NCBI GenBank assembly: GCA_043801445.1
Contig: JAZDMB010000016.1
Span: 37,159-101,158, forward strand
Direction: 5' to 3'
DNA from: JAZDFP01 sp043801445
Lineage (GTDB): Bacteria > Planctomycetota > MHYJ01 > JACQXL01
DNA length: 64,000 bases
Shown here: positions 8,291 to 15,220 of the stretch, one piece after another
Layout of the letters: each line of letters opens with the position of its first letter
Numbering within the stretch: position 1 is the stretch's first letter
Program-made: the position numbers and the translations under genes
Notes under the pieces: generated by a model
Told to the model about the DNA's origin: nothing
What the model saw: the letters and a program-made list of their open reading frames with translations, nothing else
Databases searched by the model: none

Positions 8291-10267
8291 ATGAAACGAG
8301 AATATTATTCTGACTCGATCGCTACTTTTCTAGAAACTAAACCCGACGAAGTACTTGGCATCCTAACGAGGAACAACGATTTCGATTTGGGACAGTCTCA
8401 GAGAGATGCTTGGTTAGAAGAAATTAACATTTTACATAAAACCCTCTCTTGCCATAAGGGTTCGGTCTATTTTGAATATTCAATCCCGCGAATGGGGAAA
8501 CGTATCGATGTTGTGCTTCTTATTGGACCCGTTATTTTTGTCCTTGAATTTAAAATTGGCGAAACAGATTTTACGTTACATGCTAAAGACCAAGTTTGTG
8601 ACTATGCTTTGGATTTGAAAAACTTTCACGAATCAAGTCACGAACATTTTATCGCACCAATTCTCATTTCGACTAAGGCAAAAAACCCAAATCCAGTAGT
8701 CGCTACAACGCCACAAAACGATAAAATGCTTTTTCCTATTAAATGCAACACGGAGTTACTAGACAAAGTAATTGCCGATGTTTTAAAATTTGCCGAAGGT
8801 GATGATATTGACCGTAAACAATGGGAACAGGGGCGATATTGTCCCACCCCGACAATCATTGAGGCGGCAATGGCTCTTTATAACGGTCATTCAGTTAGTG
8901 ATATTTCTCGAAGGGATGCCAGTGCAATTAATCTTAGGCAAACCTCGGATGCAATTTCAAGAATCATACATTCATCAAAAGAAAAATCCCACAAATCTAT
9001 CTGTTTCCTAACAGGTGTGCCGGGAGCTGGCAAAACATTGGTTGGGCTCAACATTGCTAATATTCATTCTGATAAGTCAAACGAACTCTATAGCGTTTTT
9101 CTTTCGGGAAACGGTCCGCTCGTAGCGATTTTGCGAGAAGCATTGACACGAGATAAGGTTCGACACGAAAAAGAACATGGGGTTAAGATGAGAAAAAGTG
9201 AGGCAATGAGTATAGTTAAGAAGTTTATCCAAAATGTTCATAATTTCCGTGATGATTGTATAGCTGATAAGAAAAGACCACCTATCGAACATGTTGCGTT
9301 ATTTGACGAGGCACAACGTGCCTAGAATAAAGAACAGACCACCAATTTTATGCTTAGGAAAAAGAAGACACCTAACTTCAATAAATCCGAGCCAGAATTT
9401 TTAATTTCATGTCTTGATAGGCATCCTGATTGGGCAGTGATTGTATGTTTAGTTGGCGGCGGTCAGGAGATTAACACGGGAGAAGCGGGAATTAGCGAAT
9501 GGATTGATTCGTTAAATCGCTCTTTCCCGGATTGGCATATTTATATTTCTTCTCGGCTTACTGATAGTGAGTATGGTGCAGGAAGGGTCTTGGAGAAAAT
9601 AAAATCATGTTCACATGTTGTGAAGAAAGACGAATTGCATCTTTCAGTATCAATGCGGTCGTTTAGAGCCGAGCATGTTTCTTTATTGGTTAAGCAGATG
9701 CTTGACCTTAATCCTAAGGAGGCGAGTAAGACACTTAATAAGGTCAAAGCAAAATATCCGATTATTATTACACGTGACCTTTCCAAGGCGAAACAATGGC
9801 TAAAAAAGCAAGCACGGGGTTCAGAACGTTATGGAATTGTTGTTTCTTCTCAAGCAGAACGCCTAAAACCACACGCCATAGATGTGAAATCACCTATGAA
9901 CCCGATTCATTGGTTTCTCGACGGCAAGGAAGATGTGCGTTCATCATACTATCTGGAAGATGTTGCTACAGAATTTGATGTGCAGGGACTTGAGCTTGAT
10001 TGGGCTTGCATAACTTGGGACGCTGATTTTAGATATTCAAAAAATGGTTGGGAACATCGGTCTTTTTGCGGTCATCGCTGGAATTATATTAAAAAGCCGG
10101 AACGGCAAAGATACCTAAAAAATGCTTATCGTGTTCTTTTAACTCGTGCTCGGCAAGGGATGGTAATTGTTATACCTAATGGCGATTCAGAAGATTTAAC
10201 ACGCAATCCTGAGTTTTATGACCCGACTTTTGAATATCTGAAAAACATAGGTTTCACTGTTATTTAG
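8291..10267 (+). pseudogene. DUF2075-type nuclease-helicase interrupted by an in-frame amber codon
   Basis: One open frame of 659 codons broken only by a TAG at 9323-9325. Part one (344 residues) has a PD-(D/E)xK-like nuclease region (D73 in RIDVVLL, E86-F-K88) and then a P-loop GVPGAGKT at 242-249 and Walker B LFDEAQRA near 337-344. After the TAG the same frame continues NKEQTTNFMLRKKK and runs to 10267 with the C-terminal helicase-like motif YRVLLTRARQGMVIV. In relatives the DEAQR motif is usually followed by AW, so TGG has become TAG. The family is thought to act on nucleic acids in defence or repair, but function is not established. It may be a recent pseudogene, a read-through protein or a sequencing error. 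Confidence 0.82.
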
Positions 10268-10682
10268 TATCGTTTTATTATAAAATATCGATTTTTTTGG
10301 CAGATTAGTGAAATCTAGGACAATTCCTACCAGCTGGAGGATTTGATTCGGGCTGATTATCAGGTACATTGTTCTGAATTTGGTAGGCACACATCTCATT
10401 TCCATTCCTAACGGGATACCTACGGTATTCTATTTATAGTATTCCGCAAAGGACTTACATTGGTCGTAACTCATTGTCATATATACAATTAAATTAACGG
10501 CTTTCGCATTTTTGGGTAATTCCAGGAATAATCATTATCCTAACACTATTAAAATATTGGGTTTATAACAAATAGTTTACACTGCCAATACATTACCTCT
10601 TATTTTTCCCTGCCTATATATAGAGGCAATAATAAAAGAGGGAGGGGAGATACCCCATCCTCCGCCGGAGAGGATGGTTGTC
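10268..10682. other. gene-free stretch before repeat array
   Basis: No gene is supportable. It contains one ATTCCTAACGGGATACC-type palindromic repeat at about 10406-10456 and an AT-rich region, then a G-rich run (GAGGGAGGGGAGATACCCC, about 10638-10656) that introduces the phased repeat array. Confidence 0.5.
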
Positions 10683-10980
10683 CGGATAGTCCGGGTGCGT
10701 CGACTCCGTATGGTACCAGATTAGCGCCATACGGAGTGGTGTATCGGTTCCGTATGGCGTCTGTTAAATGCCTAACGCCCACCTGTCACCTCTCCGTATA
10801 GTAGTATATCTGTCGGTGCGGCATACAGGTCTGGCGCCATACGAAGGGGTACATCAGCTCCGTATGCCATTTGTTTAGCCCATAACGGAGCGGTGCGTCG
10901 GTTCCGTATGGCATTAGTTTTACGCCTGACGGAGTGGTGCGTTAGTCAGACGGCAGGGTTTGGCACAGTCCGTCAGGCAT
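10683..10980. repeat. degenerate 22/44-nt phased array of TCCGTATGGC hairpins (array 1)
   Basis: The core TCCGTATGG or close variants start at 10705, 10749, 10793, 10859, 10903 and (degenerate) about 10947 and 10969, i.e. steps of 44, 44, 66, 44 nt and then about 44 and 22. Between them lie inverted cores GCCATACGGA (from 10726), GCCATACGAA (from 10835) and CCATAACGGAG. Each direct and inverted core can form a hairpin. The same core, on the same grid, makes up the array at 38.9-39.2 kb. No open frame spans it, because 22 and 44 are not multiples of three. No cas genes are near. Confidence 0.8.
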
Positions 10981-11137
10981 TAATGATAATGCCGCAAAAA
11001 TATTACACAAGAGAGAGGATTAAACAATTTTTGATTTTTCGTAATTTTTCGCCCCTTATTTATAAGGAGTTATGACAATTTTGAATGAAATTAAAAAATA
11101 TTCCCTCAAAAATAGTTTTTAGTTCGTATATTATAAT

Positions 11138-11482
11138 ATGAATAATAATATTCCGATTGACGAGAAATCGTCTAATGACGCTATTATCATAGAATTCGGG
11201 CGTGTTTTGCGTAAACTCGATTTGTCTGACATTGAGTTCTGCCGCCTATTAGCGTTTATTGAGGACTTGCGGCAAGAAACCGGATATGAAAGCCATTTAG
11301 AAATAAAGGGTGAAATATCTTCTTCACAAATCCCCAAGATCAGAACCAAAAAACATCATTTTATTACCAATGAAAAAGTGGCTCGTCTATTAGGTTTCAA
11401 ATCTCCCAAAGGGTTCCGCAATAAAAAAGCAAGAATCGTAAAATGGATAAATAACCTCAGCAAGATACTGAATGGGAACTAA
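11138..11482 (+). CDS. hypothetical protein, 114 residues
   Basis: I do not recognise this protein. The first half is acidic and helical (SDIEFCRLLAFIEDLRQETG), the second half basic (KKHHFITNEKVARLLGFKSP, then KGFRNKKARIVKWINNL). The part around residues 77-110 resembles a helix-turn-helix (TNEKVARLLGFKS), so DNA binding is possible but not shown. A TATAATATG stretch just upstream puts an AT-rich -10-like sequence very close to the ATG and there is no ribosome site, so it may be leaderless. Its stop codon lies inside the first of two GGAACTAAAGTTCC palindromes. Confidence 0.6.
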   Translation: MNNNIPIDEKSSNDAIIIEFGRVLRKLDLSDIEFCRLLAFIEDLRQETGYESHLEIKGEISSSQIPKIRTKKHHFITNEKVARLLGFKSPKGFRNKKARIVKWINNLSKILNGN

Positions 11483-11577
11483 AGTTCCCCTTTACAAAAA
11501 TATCTGATTTCCTCAACTCTTTATTCCGCATAGTGTTGCGTCAAATACATCATTTTCCAAATAGGAACTAAAGTTCC
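11474..11577. repeat. pair of GGAACTAAAGTTCC palindromes 90 bp apart
   Basis: GGGAACTAAAGTTCCC occupies 11474-11489 and GGAACTAAAGTTCC recurs at 11564-11577. The arms GGGAACT and AGTTCCC are exact complements separated by two A bases, which favours protein binding as duplex DNA over an RNA hairpin. The first copy spans the stop codon of the preceding gene. They may be operator sites for the helix-turn-helix-like protein encoded just upstream; this is inference. Confidence 0.6.
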
Positions 11578-11673
11578 CCTCGTCTGTAATTATAGAGCCC
11601 CGACACTTTATGTCGGGATAAGAGCCGGTAAGTTGCTACGCTCCTAACTGGCTCTAAAAAGGAGGTGATTAAA

Positions 11674-11928
11674 ATGATAGCGACTATTGAGAAAAATCAA
11701 TGCAGGGAATGTGAAAGACAACTAAGAGGCTGGGAACATCGGGTGATTCGTTTATGTAAACGCTGTTATGATGAACGGTTTCCCAAAAGGGAAATTTCTT
11801 TACCGCCGCTCCGCAGAAAAGTTGCCGGCGGCTGGCAGAGATTGTTTTCCGCAGAGGAACGGAATAAATCAGGAAAATGGATTGATGAGATTATTGAAAA
11901 AGTAGATAGGGAAAATCAAAGCCACTGA
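11674..11928 (+). CDS. small zinc-ribbon protein
   Basis: An 84-residue basic protein. Two Cys pairs, CRECERQ (C-x2-C) and LCKRCYD (C-x2-C), about 19 residues apart, form a likely zinc ribbon. The rest is charged and helical with no recognised domain. The ATG at 11674 is chosen because AAAAAGGAGG lies at the right distance; a GTG at 11665 overlaps that site. A pair of stable hairpins occurs just upstream (CCCGAC...GTCGGG at about 11599-11617 and AGAGCCGGT...ACTGGCTCT to about 11655). Function unknown. Confidence 0.65.
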   Translation: MIATIEKNQCRECERQLRGWEHRVIRLCKRCYDERFPKREISLPPLRRKVAGGWQRLFSAEERNKSGKWIDEIIEKVDRENQSH

Positions 11929-11999
11929 TTAACGCACCCGCCTGTGCCGAGGCTTCGGCGGGCAGGGATATACACGGATAAATTAATTGAATTGTAAAT

Positions 12000-12061
12000 A
12001 TCAGGGACCGTCCACCAGTGGTCTTTCAGAAGTGGACGCTGAAAGCCGCTGCGTCTCTGAT
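12000..12061 (+). ncRNA. candidate structured RNA with pseudoknot
   Basis: ATCAGGGAC (12000-12008) pairs with GTCTCTGAT (12053-12061) in nine pairs, one of them G-U. Inside, GTCCAC (12010-12015) pairs with GTGGAC (12032-12037), and TTTCA in that hairpin loop (12024-12028) pairs with TGAAA just 3' of it (12040-12044), an H-type pseudoknot. Two further hairpins (CCCGATATTCATCGGG and the 12094-12126 element) follow before the next gene at 12220. It could be a leader RNA or cis-element; no known riboswitch class was recognised. I saw no second copy in the window. Confidence 0.35.
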
Positions 12062-12093
12062 AGTGTAAACTTTTCCCGATATTCATCGGGATA

Positions 12094-12126
12094 AAGGACT
12101 GTAACGGCTAAAGCCGAACAGTCCTT
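12094..12126. repeat. dispersed hairpin element with GTAAC...CTAAAG...AAC core
   Basis: AAGGACTGT pairs with ACAGTCCTT around a second small stem GGCTAAAGCC, leaving AAC and GA bulged. The same architecture and conserved bases recur at 39403-39436 (inverted), 39444-39472 and 59041-59072 (inverted). Confidence 0.6.
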
Positions 12127-12219
12127 AAAAAACTAAACCACAGATAGACACGGTGGAGCTTTGTCCCTACGGGAGGCTTCGCACTGTTCTTTGTGGTGAA
12201 AAAGAAAGGTAGGTAAACT

Positions 12220-13020
12220 ATGCCGGAGATTATTACTGAACTGCATCTGGTGGTAACGGAATATCCGTTTCCGCCGGAATACATCAGCGAGCAGTGGGCT
12301 GAGGGTCTGAAAATCAATGCCGGTCGGATAAACCAGAAGCGCAAACTGGTGATTGGCAATCCGCAAGACTTTGAAACCAAACTTGCCGGTTCGGCAAAAC
12401 TGGGCTGGAAGGACGTGATTAACCCGGCTTTCAAGTCCAAATCCGGGCTGGGCGCGGAACAAATCAAGGACGCTTTCGGCTCCAACCTGACCCGTTCCTA
12501 CGATAAATGGAACAGCGGTTTGGAATACGCCTTTGAGACCGTGGATGAAGAAGAAGCCAAACGGTTTAAGGAAAAGGTAGATAATGCGAAGGATACCTTT
12601 GCAGTAGGCATGGCCAACCGGACTCTGAGGATGACCGGGGATAAAATCAACGGCCGCGGTGCGTCGCCTATTGCATCAATGTGGTTGACCGGTGACTTGA
12701 TAGCCAAGTCATTACTCAGACCCGGCGACGACTTGATTAAAGGCGAGCCGGTGGATATTTCCAAATCAGGAATGCGCTCGACCTTGAAAGCAGCTCTAAC
12801 ACAGAGGATTACTCAATCGGGGATTGTTGTGATTCGTTCAGGATACAACGCCACGACTATCACTGATGAGAATACTAATCTGTGCGCAACTGCAACAGCA
12901 CTTGCCGACAATCTTGTGTATGAAGACTTTGCTGAACCGATTGTCATAACCAAGTCGCACCTTGGTTTTGAAGTGGTCAATAATACCTTGTATCTGGTCG
13001 TGCAGGTGTATAAGAAATAA
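12220..13020 (+). CDS. hypothetical protein, 266 residues, paired with a fibre-like gene
   Basis: I do not recognise this protein. It has no signal peptide or membrane segment. The N-terminal part contains beta-like stretches (ITELHLVVTEYPFPPEYI), the middle is helical and charged (DEEEAKRFKEKVDNAKDTF), and the C-terminus is again beta-rich (GFEVVNNTLYLVVQVYKK). A GGTAGG ribosome site precedes the ATG. The next gene, 90 bp on, encodes a decapeptide-repeat fibre, so the two may form part of a surface or phage-tail-like structure, but nothing here proves that. Base composition is somewhat higher in G+C than the flanks. Confidence 0.6.
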   Translation: MPEIITELHLVVTEYPFPPEYISEQWAEGLKINAGRINQKRKLVIGNPQDFETKLAGSAKLGWKDVINPAFKSKSGLGAEQIKDAFGSNLTRSYDKWNSGLEYAFETVDEEEAKRFKEKVDNAKDTFAVGMANRTLRMTGDKINGRGASPIASMWLTGDLIAKSLLRPGDDLIKGEPVDISKSGMRSTLKAALTQRITQSGIVVIRSGYNATTITDENTNLCATATALADNLVYEDFAEPIVITKSHLGFEVVNNTLYLVVQVYKK

Positions 13021-13023
13021 CAA

Positions 13024-13087
13024 GAAACCACAGATAAACACAGATGGACACGGATTTAACTCTGTGTCCTCTGTGACTCTGTGGCAA
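13024..13087. repeat. dispersed CACAGA-type palindromic repeat
   Basis: AAACCACAGATAAACACAGA at the left is mirrored by CTCTGTGACTCTGTGGC at the right, with GACACGG and TCTGTGTCC inside. It is one of at least a dozen members of this loosely conserved family in the spacers of the window. Confidence 0.7.
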
Positions 13088-13110
13088 ATTATGAAAGTGA
13101 GGTTAAATAG

Positions 13111-14028
13111 ATGTCATTAAAACCTTTAGAAGTGAAAACAGGCAACATCGCAAGTTACGCTGTAACGGAAAGTAAATTAGCGCCGAATTCTGTTGGTGTG
13201 GAAAAAATAAAAGACGGTTCTGTCAAGACCGATAAAATCGGAGATAAGCAGGTTACCGTTGATAAGATTGCAGACCGTTCAATTTCCACAACAAAGATTA
13301 TTGACAGTGCAATCACCGGAATTAAAATCGCAGACGGGACTATCACTAAAGACAAAATCAGCGATGGGGTTCTGGGCAGGCCTTTGACTCCGCCCGTGGC
13401 ATCTGTTGAAATAGCTGATAATGCGGTTTCAGAAACCAAAATACAGAATAACGCGGTTACTGCGGATAAGATAAAGGCAAGCGCGGTTACTGCTGATAAA
13501 CTTGCCACTAATTCAGTGACTAAAGTAAAACTGGCTTCTAATTCAGTGGGCTATCTGGAAATCATTAACGGGTCAATTGAGCCAAGACATATCCGAGCAA
13601 TCGATACTCCTGCTAATGGTGAAGTCCCCTCTTACAATCAGTTACAGGAAAGGTTTGAGTGGATTGCTCCGGGTGGCGGTGGGGCGGTGAGGCCGTTGGT
13701 GCCGCCGGTTGCTACAGATGAAATCGGCGAGTTACAGGTTACAGGTTCCAAGTTACAGGGGGGTGCGGTTACGAAGACTAAATTGAGTTATAAAGTTGTC
13801 AGCATCACGATTCCGGCATTACAGGTAGGCGGGTTATATCCGCCTTTGGGTGACCCTGATTTGAATGGCGGTGTGATTTTAGGTTACTCTATACCCGTGA
13901 ATCAGGACCAGCTAATCAGGCAACTATTTCTGTTACCGGGGTTACCGCAAGGCACCGGTGTTTCAATCCTGATGAACCAGCCGGCTATAGCGGATAATAC
14001 ATTTGATGTGGTGGTGCTGAGGGGATAA
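13111..14028 (+). CDS. decapeptide-repeat fibre-like protein
   Basis: A 305-residue protein. Residues about 15-160 consist of roughly a dozen ten-residue repeats of the form [S/A][V/I]TxDK[I/L]xD[S/G], for example SVKTDKIGDK, QVTVDKIADR, SISTTKIIDS and AVTADKIKAS. Such short Val/Ile-Lys-Ile repeats are typical of trimeric phage tail or surface fibres. A Gly/Pro-rich hinge (WIAPGGGGAVRPLVPP) interrupts before a last repeat-like block and a C-terminal globular domain (about 235-305) that could be a tip or trimerisation domain. No signal peptide is present. Repeats of this kind evolve by slippage. It probably works with the preceding 266-residue protein. Confidence 0.65.
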   Translation: MSLKPLEVKTGNIASYAVTESKLAPNSVGVEKIKDGSVKTDKIGDKQVTVDKIADRSISTTKIIDSAITGIKIADGTITKDKISDGVLGRPLTPPVASVEIADNAVSETKIQNNAVTADKIKASAVTADKLATNSVTKVKLASNSVGYLEIINGSIEPRHIRAIDTPANGEVPSYNQLQERFEWIAPGGGGAVRPLVPPVATDEIGELQVTGSKLQGGAVTKTKLSYKVVSITIPALQVGGLYPPLGDPDLNGGVILGYSIPVNQDQLIRQLFLLPGLPQGTGVSILMNQPAIADNTFDVVVLRG

Positions 14029-14164
14029 AGAAGTATGTAGTATAAAGTATGAAGTAGGTGGGGTAAGAGAAGAAAAGGATTAACCGCAGAGGCGCAGAGT
14101 TCACGGAGAAGAAAATTATTATTTATTCCTCTGTGTCCTTTGCGTCTCGGCGGTAAATAATGGT

Positions 14165-14614
14165 TTAAAATTCATCCGGATGGGGACGATAGGCGCGTAT
14201 TTCTTTCTTTTCCGAGCGTATCTTTTTGCCTTCGAGCATTTTTTCTTTCGCCCTTTTGGAGCGTTTGCGTTTCTGTCTCCGTATCTTTTCTATCCGTTTC
14301 TTTTCATCTGACTTTCTACCGAGCGTCAGATATTCAATCTTGTTAACCAGCCGTCTGCGCGCCAGGAATCTGTTGAGCGACTGCGAGCGCTCCTCAGAAC
14401 ATTTTACCTCTATGCCAGTAGGCCTGTGTTTGAGATAGACGCAGGTTGAGGTTTTATTTACATTCTGACCGCCGGGACCGGCTGAACGGATAAATTTCTC
14501 CTCAATATCAGATTCGTTAATGCCCAGATGCCGCATCTTGTCCCTTAAGACGTCTTCTTTTGACTTATTCACCCAGCCCTTGCGTGCAGGGACTGGATTC
14601 ACGAAAGAGTTCAT
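14165..14614 (-). CDS. GGQ-motif release-factor-like protein (RF-1 domain only)
   Basis: A 149-residue protein consisting of the peptidyl-tRNA hydrolysis domain of class I release factors: SAGPGGQNVNKT with GGQ at 48-50, then SEERSQSLNRFLARRRL, and a very basic tail (KKRIEKIRRQKRKRSKRAKEK). There is no stop-codon recognition domain, so it should act like ArfB or mtRF-R/C12orf65 proteins, releasing peptides from stalled ribosomes or large subunits. The full prfA is elsewhere in the window (46953-48029). The N-terminal residues PVPARKGW derive from a CCAGCCCTTGC...GCAGGGACTGG palindromic repeat, so either the repeat has entered the gene or the true start is further in (Met27). Confidence 0.85.
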   Translation of the reverse strand: MNSFVNPVPARKGWVNKSKEDVLRDKMRHLGINESDIEEKFIRSAGPGGQNVNKTSTCVYLKHRPTGIEVKCSEERSQSLNRFLARRRLVNKIEYLTLGRKSDEKKRIEKIRRQKRKRSKRAKEKMLEGKKIRSEKKEIRAYRPHPDEF

Positions 14615-14722
14615 AAAATGATATTATTCCGATAGTAATATATTAGCGGACTGAAGCCACTCCCGATTGAACATTGTTCATTGTTCATTTCTTCTGTGGC
14701 TAACTTCACTTACTTCTAATGA

Positions 14723-14875
14723 TTATTTATTTTCTTCCACGAACTTTTTTATCTCTTCCAGATTCTCCAATATTAGTCTGGCTTTAGCCATCCCAAAAGA
14801 GAATGGAAATTTGTCGTCTTCATCACGCTTGAGGATGAGAATCGGTTTGCCTTTATATTCGCTTTTTTCAACCAT
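14723..14875 (-). CDS. 50-residue protein of unknown function with ideal ribosome site
   Basis: A small gene on the minus strand: ATG at 14875-14873, TAA at 14725-14723. AAAAGGAGG lies 6 bases upstream of the ATG, one of the best Shine-Dalgarno sequences in the window. The protein begins MVEKSEYKGKPILILKRDED and continues KFPFSFGMAKARLILENLEE, ending in a Lys/Glu-rich helix. A beta hairpin followed by one helix is plausible. I know no function, but very short conserved proteins with this kind of sequence occur in groundwater bacteria. A plus-strand frame over the same bases has no ribosome site and is a shadow. Confidence 0.75.
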   Translation of the reverse strand: MVEKSEYKGKPILILKRDEDDKFPFSFGMAKARLILENLEEIKKFVEENK

Positions 14876-14917
14876 TTTATTACCTCCTTTTATTTAAGTA
14901 TAAAAAATATAAGATTT

Positions 14918-14976
14918 AGCCACAAAGACACAAAGGCACAAAGAATTCTTAGTGTCTTGGTGCCTTCGTGGCAGAA
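14918..14976. repeat. 59-nt palindromic repeat, intergenic copy of an element found inside kdsB
   Basis: It begins AGCCACAAAGACACAAAGGC and ends TTCGTGGCAGAA; the two halves are an imperfect inverted repeat around GAATTC. The reverse complement of 32535-32593, inside kdsB, matches at 56 of 59 positions by eye. A shorter relative lies at 40547-40597. Confidence 0.8.
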
Positions 14977-15086
14977 GTTACGAAGTTTTCTTGCATTCTT
15001 ATTAATGAGCATTATTATAATAATAAATATAAAAATTACAATAATAAAATAAGAAATGTAAGATAGCGGATAAAACAGAAGGATTA

Positions 15087-15157
15087 ACCACAGATTTCAC
15101 CAAGTAGGCAGGCAGATTGACACAGATAATTCTTTGTGTCCTTTGTGCCTTTGTGGT
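15087..15157. repeat. dispersed CACAGA/TGTGG palindromic repeat
   Basis: ACCACAGATTTCACC at the left end and TTTGTGCCTTTGTGGT at the right end form an imperfect inverted pair. The centre carries GTAGGCAGGCAGATTGACAC, also found near 34700-34720. The whole spacer 14876-15220 has no gene and is occupied by this and the 59-nt element. Confidence 0.65.
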
Positions 15158-15220
15158 AAATATTAATTTCGGATTAATCCGCTAAATCAGTTTACTCTGA
15201 AATCCAAAAGGAAGACTACT

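Noticed and set aside
9323..9325. Pyrrolysine or genome-wide recoding of TAG
   Set aside because: TAG is used as a normal terminal stop by several genes here (nicO, rpsO, the CoA-transferase, fabG), and an ordinary prfA is present.
12133..12485. Two minus-strand frames of 109 and 125 residues
   Set aside because: They are antisense to the start of the 266-residue gene, which has a ribosome site and coherent downstream partner.
14667..14897. 76-residue plus-strand frame
   Set aside because: Antisense to the 50-residue gene that has an ideal ribosome site; the plus frame has none.
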